Assembly: GCA_947063855.1 (NCBI GenBank)
Contig: CAMSTW010000011.1
Coordinates: 1 to 58,228 of the forward strand
Direction: 5' to 3'
Length of the DNA: 58,228 nucleotides
DNA from: an uncultured Dorea sp.
Lineage (GTDB): Bacteria > Bacillota > Clostridia > Lachnospirales > Lachnospiraceae
A model generated the notes under the pieces. It searched no databases and was not told where the DNA came from. It was given only the letters and a program-made list of their open reading frames with translations. This document shows positions 15,998 to 25,472 of the stretch, piece by piece. Position numbers and translations under genes: made by a program. Position 1 is the first letter of the stretch. Every line of letters begins with the position of its first letter.

Positions 15998-17161
15998 ATG
16001 ATGTCACAAGTAAAGTACGTTGACCGCAGAAACACAAGCTGTAGTAAATGGGATGGACAGACGGAAATGTTCAATGAGGAAGGGCTTCTTCCCTTATGGG
16101 TTGCCGATATGGATTTCCAGGTGCCTTCCTGTGTAACGAACGCTTTGAGCGCTTATGTCGCCCAGGGAGTGTTCGGGTATTATAAGATTCCTGATTCTTA
16201 TTATCAGGCATTCATCAACTGGGAGAAGCAGTATCATTCCTATGAGGCACAGCGGGAATGGCTCCGTTTCTCACCGGGCGTTGTATCCGCATTCAACTGG
16301 ATTACCCAGTTCATGACGAAGCCGGATGACGCCGTGATCGTTCTCACGCCGGTATACTATCCGTTCCTTCGTGCAGTAGAGAATAACCGCCGCCGTCTGA
16401 TCACCTCAGATCTGATCAACACATCCGGCGTATATACCATTGACTTTGAGGATTTTGAACAGAAGATCGTGGAGAATCAGGTCTCTCTGTTCATCCTCTG
16501 CTCTCCGCATAACCCGGCGGGACGCGTCTGGACGCGGGATGAACTGCGAAGATTATTCGATATATGCAAAAAACACCATGTATTTGTCATCTCCGATGAG
16601 ATTCACCAGGATCTTACATTTGCAGGACACACCCACATCCCGTCTTTCAGTGCGGGCAGTTATGACGATATGATGATCACCGTCACCGCGCCTTCTAAGA
16701 CCTTCAACCTTGCGGCATGCCAGAACTCCGTCATCATCATCCCGGATGCGGCGCTGCGTGCAAGATGGGACGAATATGTATTGAGGCTTAGGGTCTTAAG
16801 CGGAAATGCTTTTGGATATGTTGCGGCAGAGGCCGCTTACTCTGGCGGACGCGAATGGTTTGAGGAAGTGAAGGAGATCATCTATGGAAATTATCTGTTC
16901 GTAAAAGATGCTTTCGCAAAAGAACTGCCGGAAGTGATCGTCTCCCCGCTTGAGGGAACCTATCTGTGCTGGATTGATATGAAAGCATACGTGGAACCAG
17001 CAAAGATGAAGGACTTCATGCAGAAGAAGTGCCGTCTGGCGCTGGATTACGGCGACTGGTTCGGCGGAGAGCGCTTCGCTTCCTTTGTGCGGATGAACCT
17101 CGCCACCTCAAGGGAGAATGTGGAGGAAGCGGTGAAGGCGATTATTACCGGATGCAGATAA
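15998..17161 (+). CDS. MalY/PatB-family pyridoxal-phosphate C-S lyase / aminotransferase
   Basis: 387 aa, fold-type I PLP enzyme, typical length for MalY/PatB cystathionine beta-lyases. The LPLWVADMDF start, FSPGVVSAFN, CSPHNPAGRVWT, SDEIHQDL and the PLP lysine in APSKTFNLAACQ are all present. It probably cleaves cystathionine or cysteine conjugates to pyruvate, ammonia and a thiol. The second ATG of MMSQVKY is equally possible; CAGGAGG lies upstream. It stands alone, followed by the XRE regulator. Confidence 0.9.
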   Translation: MMSQVKYVDRRNTSCSKWDGQTEMFNEEGLLPLWVADMDFQVPSCVTNALSAYVAQGVFGYYKIPDSYYQAFINWEKQYHSYEAQREWLRFSPGVVSAFNWITQFMTKPDDAVIVLTPVYYPFLRAVENNRRRLITSDLINTSGVYTIDFEDFEQKIVENQVSLFILCSPHNPAGRVWTRDELRRLFDICKKHHVFVISDEIHQDLTFAGHTHIPSFSAGSYDDMMITVTAPSKTFNLAACQNSVIIIPDAALRARWDEYVLRLRVLSGNAFGYVAAEAAYSGGREWFEEVKEIIYGNYLFVKDAFAKELPEVIVSPLEGTYLCWIDMKAYVEPAKMKDFMQKKCRLALDYGDWFGGERFASFVRMNLATSRENVEEAVKAIITGCR

Positions 17162-17274
17162 TTAACCTCCGGTTAACTTATGAATCCAAAAACATATTAT
17201 ACTTCAATAGTTCTTTCCTTCTGAACTTGTTATAATATCATCAGACAAAAAACTGTTAACAGGAGGATATTACT

Positions 17275-18321
17275 ATGAAGATCAATGAGATCATACGCAG
17301 CAAACGGATTGAAAAAGGCTACACCCAGGAGCAGATGGCTTCTTTCCTTGGCGTCTCCGCCCCCGCGGTCAATAAATGGGAAAGGGCAGTCTCTTACCCG
17401 GACATCACCCTGCTTCCCGCACTGGCGCGTCTCCTTGATACGGACCTCAATACCCTTCTGTCTTTTCAGGAGGATCTCACACAGGAAGAAATCAGAGATT
17501 TCCTGAACGATCTGGTTTCTGCTGCCGGCGCAGAAGGGCTTGACCATGCATTTCGCATGGCTTTTGATAAATTCCATGAGTATCCGTCCTGTGACGCACT
17601 GCTTCTTAACGGGGCGCTGACTCTTGAAGGACTGATTGTCACTCATGCCGGCAGCTTCAAGGATTTCCCGTATATGGACACAATCGAAGCATTGTACACG
17701 CGCGCATCCAAAAGTCCTGATCCATTGATCTGTAATCAGGCGAAGGCTATGTTAATCTCGAAACTTATAAGCCGGAAGGAATTCGGCGCTGCTGAAAAAA
17801 TACTGGAAGAACTGCCTGACGCGGCAATGTTTGACAAGAAACAGCTTCAGTCCCGGCTGTATTTTGAACAGGGTGACTGGACGAAAGCGGCGCAATTGAT
17901 TGAACAGAAGGTATTGTCCGGGATCAGTGCGGTCCAGTCCTCCCTGTTTACTCTGACAGAAATCGCGATAAAGGAGAACCACCTGGCAGACGCCGAACAG
18001 CTTACGGATATCGCCAGACAGATGACCGGACTGTTTGACCTGTGGGAATGTAACGTGCAGATTGCAGATTTCCTGCTTGCCCTTGCAAAGCAGGATACTG
18101 CAAAATGTCTGGAAGCCTTACGGCAAATGCTTCCGGCGCTTAACAAGGAGTGGAAACCGGCGCGTTCGCCTCTGTACCGCCATCTTCCGCTGAAAGAAAC
18201 GAATCCCGGACAGATGATTCGTACCGGGATTATAAAGGATCTGGAAGATCCGGAGAATCATGTCTATGATTTTCTGCGTGATGATCCCAGGTTCCGTGCA
18301 TTGCTTGAGAGATACCGATAA
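17275..18321 (+). CDS. XRE-family regulator with C-terminal helical repeat domain
   Basis: 348 aa. Residues 1-60 form a Cro/CI helix-turn-helix (IRSKRIEKGYTQEQMASFLG then SAPAVNKWERAVSYPD). The remaining ~280 residues are alpha-helical with repeated short helices and look like TPR-type pairs, as in regulators that respond to peptides. CAGGAGG lies just before the ATG. Neighbouring genes run in both directions and its target is not clear. Confidence 0.85.
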   Translation: MKINEIIRSKRIEKGYTQEQMASFLGVSAPAVNKWERAVSYPDITLLPALARLLDTDLNTLLSFQEDLTQEEIRDFLNDLVSAAGAEGLDHAFRMAFDKFHEYPSCDALLLNGALTLEGLIVTHAGSFKDFPYMDTIEALYTRASKSPDPLICNQAKAMLISKLISRKEFGAAEKILEELPDAAMFDKKQLQSRLYFEQGDWTKAAQLIEQKVLSGISAVQSSLFTLTEIAIKENHLADAEQLTDIARQMTGLFDLWECNVQIADFLLALAKQDTAKCLEALRQMLPALNKEWKPARSPLYRHLPLKETNPGQMIRTGIIKDLEDPENHVYDFLRDDPRFRALLERYR

Positions 18322-18348
18322 CCGGAAGGCGCAGCCAGTGCGCTCTTC

Positions 18349-19074
18349 CTACCGAAAATCTCTCAGATATATTTCCATCGAACGGTTCATCTCATTCGAA
18401 AAGTCCGATTCGTATTTCCTTTTCCAGAAGGCCTCCATCCATTCTTCATACTCCTTGTCCCCTGTCCTGCCCGCGAACATCGAACGGATCTCCTCACTGT
18501 TCTTATCCCGGTATGTATTCTCATACACAATATCCGTAAGAGCGAATCTCTGCGGTTTCTTCCTCTCTTCCTGCTGCTCTGTCGGATATCCGAAGACCAG
18601 CATGCATGCCGGATAGACATACTCCGGAAGCTCCAGGAGCTCCTTCATGTCTTCTGCATTCTCCATCACATCTCCTATGTAGCAGGATCCGATCCCAAGG
18701 CTTTCTGCAGCCGTCACCGCATTCTGGGCTGCGATCAGCGCGTCCTCCACCGCAATCAGCAGATCCCCCGCACCGGGCTTACGCGGCATCAGACCCGCCT
18801 CGCGATAGAAGGCCAGCCATTTCCTGCAATCTGCACAGAACACAAACGCCATCTTCGCTTTTGCAATAAAGGACTGATTGTCGCAAAGCTGTGCCAGACG
18901 TTCCTTCTTATCCTGATCGGTGATATCGAGAATGGTATACAACAACTGGCATCCCGCAGACGGAGCCTGTAACGCGGCGTTCAGGATACTCCCCTTGTCT
19001 TCCTGCGAGATATCCTTATCCGTGTATGCACGTACAGATTTCCTTTGATTCAAAGCCCTGATAATCTCATTCAT
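18349..19074 (-). CDS. nitroreductase family protein
   Basis: 241 aa FMN-dependent nitroreductase-like protein. The N terminus LNQRKSVRAYTDKDIS and ALQAPSAGCQLLY hold the flavin-phosphate contacts, and AAESLGIGSCYIGDVMEN is the conserved glycine-rich core. A cysteine-containing central segment (FVFCADCRKW) is typical of Clostridia members. Physiological substrate unknown. AAGGGAG precedes the ATG. Confidence 0.88.
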   Translation of the reverse strand: MNEIIRALNQRKSVRAYTDKDISQEDKGSILNAALQAPSAGCQLLYTILDITDQDKKERLAQLCDNQSFIAKAKMAFVFCADCRKWLAFYREAGLMPRKPGAGDLLIAVEDALIAAQNAVTAAESLGIGSCYIGDVMENAEDMKELLELPEYVYPACMLVFGYPTEQQEERKKPQRFALTDIVYENTYRDKNSEEIRSMFAGRTGDKEYEEWMEAFWKRKYESDFSNEMNRSMEIYLRDFR

Positions 19075-19229
19075 ATGATTTCACTCCCTTCTTAGAATAC
19101 TATATATACTATATATTCACCGGATTCCTGCGCGGCATCCTCCGGATATACAATGTCCCGCAGTCTCCCTCTTTTGGGTTACCGCAGGACATTCTCTCTT
19201 CATACTGAACTACAGCCTTTCTATAAGTA

Positions 19230-20024
19230 CTACATTCCTTTCGATATCTCTTCACACACCTTCATCGCCTCAAATACAGCGCTTCTGAAACCGCGTTCTT
19301 CCAGTACACGTACCGCCTCGATGGTCGTACCCGCCGGGGAACATACCATATCCTTAAGCTCTCCCGGATGCTTTCCTGTCTCAAGTACCATCTTCGCACT
19401 TCCAAGAACTGCCTGCGCGGCAAACTGATAGGCCTGTGCTCTTGGCATACCGCCGGAAACCGCCGCGTCCGCCATCGCCTCAATCAGCATAAACACATAA
19501 GCCGGTGAACTGCCACTGACAGAAACCACAGTATCCATCAGACGCTCCGGAACAATCTCTACACGGCTGAAGCTCTCAAGAAGCCTGCGCACATATGCAG
19601 TCTCCTCTTCTGTCATATGTTCATTGGGACACGCCGCCGTCATACCCTCTCCCACCATCGCCGGTGTATTCGGCATCGTCCGTACAAGCTTCACAGCCTT
19701 GCCAAACTGCTCTGCAAGCCACGCAAGCGTCTTGCCCGGCGCGATCGTGATCACAATCTGCTCTGGTCTGATCTCATCCCTGATCTCCTGAATCACGTCT
19801 GCATAGAACTGAGGCTTTACGGATAACACGATGACTTCTGCCTCCTTAACCACCTCTTTGTTGCTGTCCGTCACATGGATGCCGAACTGTGCCTTCGCCC
19901 TCTCTCTGCCCGGCGCAAATAAGTCCGCCCCGATAATCTCCTCCGCCGGAATAATCTGATTCTTGATGATACCTCCCATAATTGCCGATGCCATATTCCC
20001 GGTTCCGATAAATCCTAATTTCAT
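19230..20024 (-). CDS. proC: pyrroline-5-carboxylate reductase ProC
   Basis: 264 aa, usual length. Rossmann motif GFIGTGNMASAIMGG at the N terminus, VRTMPNTPAMVGEG in the middle, and the C-terminal dimer domain with VSGSSPAYVFMLIEAMADA and SPAGTTIEA. It reduces pyrroline-5-carboxylate to L-proline with NAD(P)H. The HypD dehydratase encoded at 23090-25468 makes this same intermediate from hydroxyproline, which suggests proC serves that route here. Two GTATAC-centred boxes (20048-20080) overlap its promoter region, so it is probably controlled by the divergent GntR regulator. Confidence 0.94.
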   Translation of the reverse strand: MKLGFIGTGNMASAIMGGIIKNQIIPAEEIIGADLFAPGRERAKAQFGIHVTDSNKEVVKEAEVIVLSVKPQFYADVIQEIRDEIRPEQIVITIAPGKTLAWLAEQFGKAVKLVRTMPNTPAMVGEGMTAACPNEHMTEEETAYVRRLLESFSRVEIVPERLMDTVVSVSGSSPAYVFMLIEAMADAAVSGGMPRAQAYQFAAQAVLGSAKMVLETGKHPGELKDMVCSPAGTTIEAVRVLEERGFRSAVFEAMKVCEEISKGM

Positions 20025-20047
20025 TTAGAAACACCATCCTTTCTTAT

Positions 20048-20080
20048 AATTGTATACAAATATAATTTTTGTATACAATT
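20048..20080. promoter_or_regulatory. paired operator boxes between proC and gntR
   Basis: Two copies of TTGTATACAA (cores GTATAC at 20052-20057 and 20071-20076) are spaced 19 bp centre to centre, nearly two helical turns, within a larger inverted repeat. FadR-type GntR regulators with FCD domains commonly bind palindromes of the form TxGTxxxACxA. A regulator of that type is encoded divergently. Hexamers for a proC promoter (TTGTAT and TACAAT on the minus strand) fall inside the boxes. Confidence 0.6.
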
Positions 20081-20178
20081 TCTATGGTTTATACTATATC
20101 ATGCTCATCCGCACAAGTCAACTTGTTTTTAAAATTTTCCACCTGTACAAATAAAAGCTTATTATTTCAAACCAGAAC

Positions 20179-20207
20179 TTGTCTATCCCTCATCCCCATG
20201 TTAGAAT
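20179..20207 (+). promoter_or_regulatory. promoter of the GntR regulator
   Basis: TTGTCT (20179-20184), 17-bp spacer, TAGAAT (20202-20207), about 109 nt before the coding start. Confidence 0.45.
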
Positions 20208-20315
20208 AAGACTGCAACAAGCGCAAACCCGTACCGCTTCACAGAATTGGCGGTCACACACAAAGTGTACTGCCCTACCTAGTACATCATTTTATAAACG
20301 GAGGAACGAACCTGC

Positions 20316-20990
20316 ATGGCTGAAAAAAATGCCTCTCTCACCAACCAGGCCTACGAGAAGATAAAGGAAAAGATACTGAACCTTGCATATCCCCCGGGTA
20401 TGCCGCTCACGGAAGCGATGCTGACCGGCGAACTGGGCATGAGCCGCAGTCCGGTCCGCTCTGCCATTCAGATGCTGCAGGCAGAGGGACTTATCGTATC
20501 CGACTATTACAAATCCATGACTGTCCGGGACATCACCGACAAGGACATCAACGAACTCTACCAGATCCGTGAGCTCTTAGAGGGCGCGGCGTTCAGGCTC
20601 ATCTTTTCTTCCGGGCGCAATGAAGAATACTCCTACCGCATCGAGGAGAAGGTGGTACGCATGTGCGCAGCCGCCGACGATTCCTATGAGTGGGAGATTG
20701 CCGATACCGCCATGCATATGGAGATCATCAGCATTTTTGAAAATGAGCGTATTAATAAGATCTATGAGAACAATCTGTGCGAACTGATCCGCATCGGACA
20801 ATATTCTGTCCGGAACGGAATGGATATCGCGAGAACCAACAAGAACCTCAAGAAGATGATCGAATATATGAGAGAAGGAGACTTTACCAGATCCTATACG
20901 ATTCTTAAGACCGATCATTTTGAAACAGGGCGAAGCAGCGCGCTCAAGGCGGAGGATATCGGACACACAACCACAGAAGATACCCTCTGA
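20316..20990 (+). CDS. GntR-family regulator, FadR (FCD) type
   Basis: 224 aa. Winged helix at residues 5-72 (TNQAYEKIKEKILNLAYPPG, GELGMSRSPVRSAIQMLQAE) followed by an all-helical FCD effector domain (INELYQIRELLEGAA, MHMEIISIFENERINKIYE). The GGAGG is 11 nt from the ATG. The twin GTATAC boxes next to it and the divergent proC make proline/hydroxyproline or another amino-acid-derived acid a sensible effector, by inference. Confidence 0.88.
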   Translation: MAEKNASLTNQAYEKIKEKILNLAYPPGMPLTEAMLTGELGMSRSPVRSAIQMLQAEGLIVSDYYKSMTVRDITDKDINELYQIRELLEGAAFRLIFSSGRNEEYSYRIEEKVVRMCAAADDSYEWEIADTAMHMEIISIFENERINKIYENNLCELIRIGQYSVRNGMDIARTNKNLKKMIEYMREGDFTRSYTILKTDHFETGRSSALKAEDIGHTTTEDTL

Positions 20991-21000
20991 ACGAACTGTC

Positions 21001-21212
21001 TGGTGTGCTGTCTGTATGAATCCTTGAGTAATAGCGCTCGATATTCGTGTCAGCTGTGCGTCTATTAACTGACGTTCTCCACTCCGTTTTGGTCCTTGCC
21101 GGACAAGCGCCGCCGACGCTTGACAACGCAGCGGGCTGCGTCTATGTTAATAGACGTACAGACGGCGCAGACAACAAGTGCAGAATTCACCGTTAATTGT
21201 ACAGCACTGTAC
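21001..21212. repeat. eroded copy of the 216-bp palindromic element
   Basis: This stretch matches the reverse complement of 39471-39686 through most of its length. Shared blocks include CACTCCGTTTTGGTCCTTGC (one difference), ACAAGCGCC ... GCGCTT, AGCGGGCT(A/G)CGTCTA and GTGCAGAATTCAC(C/T)GTTAA. The right end reads GCACTGTAC where the intact copy reads CGCTGTACTAG; the left terminal repeat is barely recognisable. It lies between the convergent gntR and nrdG-like genes. The left boundary is approximate. Confidence 0.65.
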
Positions 21213-21222
21213 GCAAGCCGGC

Positions 21223-21915
21223 CTACCATCCCCGCAGTCTCGCCGAAGGTACATTCTCCCGTACAATCTCAAGCGCCTGGTGCATGATGCTCTCATTATA
21301 CCTGTGAAGCCCTCCCCGTATGGTGTGCTCGGAATTCACAAACCGCTGAAGATAATAGCGTTTGGCTCCCGCAATCCATCTGCCGATAGATTCGAAGTCT
21401 GATCTCCTGTGGAGTTCAAGTACTACTGTCGTGCTGAACTCATATGGCACGGCATCGCTTAACAGATATTCGATACTTTTGCAGACATTTCCCACATCAT
21501 ATCCTTCTATTCCTACCGTCTTTCCATAACTCTCCCGGGAATTCTTGACGTCCATAGCCACATAACTGACCAGACCTTCCGAGACGATTCTTTTCAACTT
21601 GTCCGGAAAACTGCCGTTGGTCTCCAGGCGGACTTCATATCCAAGCTCCCTGACACGGTCCAGAAAATCTTCCATCCCATGCTGGATCATCGGCTCTCCG
21701 CCCGTCAGGCAGACGCCGTCAAGCAGCCCCTTGCAATTCTTAAGATACTGGCATATATCATCCAGCGGAATATCCTTATTCTCATGAGTATTGAGCACCA
21801 GCGGCGCATTATAACAATATGGGCACCGGAAATTACATCCGGCCGTATATACTGTACAGGCGACTTTTCCCGGGTAATCTAACAGTGAAAACTTCTTCAT
21901 GCATTGTATTACCAT
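21223..21915 (-). CDS. anaerobic ribonucleotide reductase-activating-type radical SAM protein (NrdG2-like)
   Basis: 230 aa. CNFRCPYC (Cys27, 31, 34) binds the radical-SAM [4Fe-4S] cluster; LTGGEPMI and the LETNGSFP / VAMDVKN strands complete the core. The FSLLDYPGKVACTVYTAGC start is typical of NrdG-like activases that generate the glycyl radical on class III ribonucleotide reductase. No nrdD is in the window, so its partner is elsewhere. The start at 21915 is chosen for AAGGAGG 8-9 nt upstream. It is 25 nt downstream of the TetR gene. Confidence 0.82.
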   Translation of the reverse strand: MVIQCMKKFSLLDYPGKVACTVYTAGCNFRCPYCYNAPLVLNTHENKDIPLDDICQYLKNCKGLLDGVCLTGGEPMIQHGMEDFLDRVRELGYEVRLETNGSFPDKLKRIVSEGLVSYVAMDVKNSRESYGKTVGIEGYDVGNVCKSIEYLLSDAVPYEFSTTVVLELHRRSDFESIGRWIAGAKRYYLQRFVNSEHTIRGGLHRYNESIMHQALEIVRENVPSARLRGW

Positions 21916-21940
21916 GCTCTCAAGCCTCCTTCCGCCATTC

Positions 21941-22531
21941 TCAGACACTTTTCTTAAAATGTTCCATCATAACGGGCATACACTCCCTGCTGTACTGCCC
22001 CAGAGAATACCTGCCCTTATTCAGACACCAGTCCGACACCAGTGCCCGTTCACACATCGTATAGTAGCGCGTCACCTCACTTGCAGGAACGTCTGCCCGT
22101 ATCTCCCCGCGCCTCTGCCCGTCTTCCACTATATGGGTCACCAGCCTGTAATAGTTACGGTTCTGATCCAGAAGATGGCTCTCCTTCTCTGATACAAGCT
22201 GCGTCGAATACAGGGATGCAAGCAGGTCGATACTGATCTTCTCTTCCATCATAGCATGCGTCTCGTAATTCAGATATAATAATTTGTCGAAGCTGTTCAT
22301 CCCCGGATCCATCTTTCTCTCCAGCTCCTCATAGTATTCATCCAGAATCAGAGACAATGTATTCAGAAGCTCGTCCTTCGTACTAAAATAATAATAGAAC
22401 GAACCTTTGGAGGTGTCTGACAATTCGATGATGTCATCCACTGTCGTCCCGTTGTAACCCTTCTCGTAAAACAACTGCCATGCCGCCGAGACAATCCTGC
22501 TCTTTACACTCTTCTTCGCATCTTTTTCCAT
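21941..22531 (-). CDS. TetR-family transcriptional regulator
   Basis: 196 aa. N-terminal TetR helix-turn-helix: RIVSAAWQLFYEKGYNGTTV, DIIELSDTSKGSFYYYFSTK. The C-terminal ligand domain is not assignable. The start MEKDAKK is chosen for GGAGGG at 8 nt; an upstream in-frame ATG (22579) is less likely. It is probably co-transcribed with the downstream radical SAM gene. Confidence 0.85.
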   Translation of the reverse strand: MEKDAKKSVKSRIVSAAWQLFYEKGYNGTTVDDIIELSDTSKGSFYYYFSTKDELLNTLSLILDEYYEELERKMDPGMNSFDKLLYLNYETHAMMEEKISIDLLASLYSTQLVSEKESHLLDQNRNYYRLVTHIVEDGQRRGEIRADVPASEVTRYYTMCERALVSDWCLNKGRYSLGQYSRECMPVMMEHFKKSV

Positions 22532-22633
22532 GCCGTCTTTCCCTCCTGCCCGCACTTCCTGTGTTCCAAAATGCCTCATTCTGACTGATTGATTTCTTCA
22601 CTCTGCCGCCGGATGTACTCATACATCACTGCA

Positions 22634-22903
22634 TTAGCGGACCGAGAAGCCCCGCTCTTCTGTCAGCGGAATATCCTTCTCATCAATCCAGTCGATGGAA
22701 ATGTACATCCCGCGGTTCAGCCCTTCCATCAGCTTGTAGATCATAGCCTTCCTTCCCTGCACTTCCATATGAACCGTACCGTCATATTCATTTCTGACCC
22801 ATCCGGTCAGACCAAGGGACGCTGCCAGATGTCTTGCCGTATACCGGAATCCGACTCCCTGTACCCTTCCATGAAAAACCAGCCTTTTTCGTATCTCTGT
22901 CAT
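22634..22903 (-). CDS. acylphosphatase
   Basis: 89 aa, normal size. The active-site loop GRVQGVGFRY (catalytic Arg) and GWVRNEYDGTVH (catalytic Asn) are intact. It hydrolyses acyl phosphates such as acetyl phosphate or 1,3-bisphosphoglycerate. It lies alone after the hypD terminator. Confidence 0.93.
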   Translation of the reverse strand: MTEIRKRLVFHGRVQGVGFRYTARHLAASLGLTGWVRNEYDGTVHMEVQGRKAMIYKLMEGLNRGMYISIDWIDEKDIPLTEERGFSVR

Positions 22904-23011
22904 ACTACCACCATTATTATTTATTTTACGTCAGATTATCCATATTTTCTTTATACTTTACAATATTGTAATTGTTTTTTGACAGAAAAGCAAGAAAAAG
23001 GTTACCTTAAC

Positions 23012-23072
23012 AGAAAAAGAGGCCGCTGCAAAAATATAGATATTGTGTGTATCTGCCATTTTTGCAACAGCC
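23012..23072 (-). terminator. terminator of the hypD operon
   Basis: GGCCGCTGCAAAAAT (23021-23035) pairs with ATTTTTGCAACAGCC (23058-23072) with two G-U positions; on the minus strand TCTTTTTC follows. It lies 18 nt after the hypD stop. Confidence 0.8.
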
Positions 23073-23089
23073 TGCTTCATATATTTTAA

Positions 23090-25468
23090 TTAATTAAAAC
23101 TCTGCTCCGTCCTCTCGATGATCTCATCCTGGAGCGGCTTGCTTAAGTTGCGGAAGAAGTCGCTGTAGCCCGCCACGCGCACGATCAGATCCTTATATTC
23201 CTCCGGATTGTTCTGGGCATCGATCAGCGTCTGCTTGTCGATCACGTTGAACTGGATATGATGTCCGTCCATGGAGAAGTAGGAACGGATCAGGCTTGCC
23301 ATATGGTCAAGTCCTTCCTCTCCTGCCACAACATCCGGCGTAAACTTCTGATTCAGCAGCGTTCCTGCGGTAGCAAGATGATCCATCTTGGCACAGGACT
23401 TGATCACAGCCGTAGGTCCGTTGGTGTCTGCGGATTTCTCCGGAGAGATTCCCTCCGATACCGGTTTATGCGCCTTCCTTCCGTTCGCAGTCGCGAGAAT
23501 CACATCGCCGAAATATACATGGCAAGTCGTAGGTAACATATCTACGCCGTACTTTCCGCCCTTCATGTTCGGACGTCCTGTGATAGTGCTTCTGTAGAGC
23601 TCGAACACCTCCTGCATGATATCATCCGCGTAGTCATCGTCGTTGCCATACTTCGGAGTCTTGTCATGTACCATACGATAGATGGCGTCATATCCTTCGA
23701 AGTCGTGCTCCATCGCCTCAATCAGCTCTTCCATCGTGAAGTTCTGATTGTCATATACATTATATTTGATCGCCGCAAGACAGTCTGTGATCGTTCCGAT
23801 CCCAACGCCCTGAATATAGTTGGTATTATATCTTGCGCCGCCTGCGTTATAATCCTTCGCATTGGAAATGCAGTCGTTGGTCACGACAGAAAGGCAGGGC
23901 GCGGGCATCTCCTGGGCGTACAGCTGCTCGATGACATTATTGCCGCGGATCTTTATATTTACGATATGCTCAAGCTGCTTCTTGAATGCTTCCCACAACT
24001 CGCCGTATGTCTTGAAATCCTTCGCATAGCCAAGCTTTAAGCCGATCTGTTTGCCGGAATACTGATCGAAACCGTCAAACAGCGTCAGCTGGAATACCTT
24101 GGGGATATTTAAGTATCCGGTCAGGATATATGCCTCGCTGCCCCATGCGCCGGTCTCTACGCATCCGGAGGAACCGCCTCGTCTTGCGTCCTCAAGATTC
24201 TTTCCGGCGTTAATAAGCTCCATGATCTGCGCTTCCGTATTGTAGAATGCAGGCTGTCCCCATCCTTCTCTGGATACCTCGCAGGCTCTCTTTAAGAACC
24301 TTGCCGGGGTCTTCTTGCTGATGGTCACATTGGAGTTGGGCTGAACCAGCTTCATCTCATCCATGCAGTCAAGGATCAGGTAGCTTACATTATTCACGCC
24401 GTTGCGCCCGTCCGGCGTCACTCCGCCTGTGTTGATATTGGCAAAATCCGTGTAGGTCGCGCTCTCCTTGAGGGTAATGCCTACCTTTACCGGCGCCGGC
24501 TGGTTGTAGAACTTCACCCACAGACACTCCAGTAATTCAAGAGCCTTCTCATCGTCCAGGATCCCTGCCTCAACATCCCTCTCATAGTATGGGTTCAGAT
24601 GCTGATCCAGTCTTCCCGGGCTGAACGCATCCCACGGATTCAGCTCTGTGGTAACTGCAAGGTGGGTGAACCAGTATAACTGGATCGCCTGCCAGAAGGT
24701 CTGCGGCTTATGCGCCGGAACCACCTCAAGGTTCGCCGCAATTGCACGAAGCTCTGCTTTTCTGGTCTCGTCTGCTTCCTTCTCTGCCATCTCAAGGGCA
24801 AGCTTGTGATAGCGCTCTCCAAGAATGATCACCGCGTCACAGGAGATATCCATCGCTTTGAGCTCTTCGCATTTATTTACCGCATCCGGATCGTTGATAT
24901 AATCCAGTTCGTCCATCGTCTTCTTAATCTTCTCTTTATAATCCATGTAGCCTGTCGTGAACACCTGCTCGCCGCCGCATGTATGTCCCGGACCTCTCTG
25001 CTCCATGAACTCCGTAAACATACCCGCGCTGTAGCACTCATGCCACTCCGGGGTCATCCTTGCAAGAATCTTCTCCCGCATGCTCCTTCCCGTCCAATAG
25101 GGAATAATCTCCTCCGCCTGGAGCTTTCTGTCTTCCTCCGTCGTATGGAAGGATACCAGTTTACGCTCGCTCATCACCGTCATATCCTCTACACTGTGGC
25201 AGCACAGCTCCGGGAAGGTAGGCGAAGCCTGGGGATCCCTCCCCTTCTCTCCGATGATCAGCTCGCCGTCTCCCAGATACAGCGTCTTCCTGGAGAAATA
25301 CTCCTTAAGCACCATCGCCCTCATGACAGGAATGGAGTATTTGCCGTCGTTCTCCTTGTAGAAATCTGTCTCAATCTTCGCTCTCTCAAGGTCGATGTGG
25401 ACCGGAGTGGTCACACTAAGCTCTCTTAACTTCTGAATTCTCTCGTTCATACCGCGCAGTTTTGCCAT
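23090..25468 (-). CDS. hypD: trans-4-hydroxy-L-proline dehydratase (glycyl radical enzyme)
   Basis: 792 aa PFL-fold glycyl radical enzyme. GRRGGSSGCVETGAWG contains the catalytic Cys436 and Glu438; the glycyl radical site is Gly767 in VRVAGYSDFF. Residues I recall as active-site positions of Clostridioides difficile HypD recur here at a constant offset of two: Phe154, His162, Asp280, Ser336, Phe342, Cys436, Glu438. This argues for hydroxyproline dehydratase rather than PFL, choline lyase or diol dehydratase. It removes water from trans-4-hydroxy-L-proline to give pyrroline-5-carboxylate, which ProC (19230-20024) can reduce. It is 4 nt after its activase. The GRE class is certain; the substrate call is strong but from memory. 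Confidence 0.88.
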   Translation of the reverse strand: MAKLRGMNERIQKLRELSVTTPVHIDLERAKIETDFYKENDGKYSIPVMRAMVLKEYFSRKTLYLGDGELIIGEKGRDPQASPTFPELCCHSVEDMTVMSERKLVSFHTTEEDRKLQAEEIIPYWTGRSMREKILARMTPEWHECYSAGMFTEFMEQRGPGHTCGGEQVFTTGYMDYKEKIKKTMDELDYINDPDAVNKCEELKAMDISCDAVIILGERYHKLALEMAEKEADETRKAELRAIAANLEVVPAHKPQTFWQAIQLYWFTHLAVTTELNPWDAFSPGRLDQHLNPYYERDVEAGILDDEKALELLECLWVKFYNQPAPVKVGITLKESATYTDFANINTGGVTPDGRNGVNNVSYLILDCMDEMKLVQPNSNVTISKKTPARFLKRACEVSREGWGQPAFYNTEAQIMELINAGKNLEDARRGGSSGCVETGAWGSEAYILTGYLNIPKVFQLTLFDGFDQYSGKQIGLKLGYAKDFKTYGELWEAFKKQLEHIVNIKIRGNNVIEQLYAQEMPAPCLSVVTNDCISNAKDYNAGGARYNTNYIQGVGIGTITDCLAAIKYNVYDNQNFTMEELIEAMEHDFEGYDAIYRMVHDKTPKYGNDDDYADDIMQEVFELYRSTITGRPNMKGGKYGVDMLPTTCHVYFGDVILATANGRKAHKPVSEGISPEKSADTNGPTAVIKSCAKMDHLATAGTLLNQKFTPDVVAGEEGLDHMASLIRSYFSMDGHHIQFNVIDKQTLIDAQNNPEEYKDLIVRVAGYSDFFRNLSKPLQDEIIERTEQSFN

Positions 25469-25472
25469 GTTC

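Noticed and set aside
19150..19200. ATGTCC / GGACAT inverted repeat after proC as a terminator
   Set aside because: Short stem, large loop and no T-run on the minus strand.
23090..25468. Pyruvate formate-lyase or choline trimethylamine-lyase
   Set aside because: PFL has two adjacent catalytic cysteines, which are absent; the SSGCVETG motif and recalled active-site residues fit hydroxyproline dehydratase, and proC is nearby.
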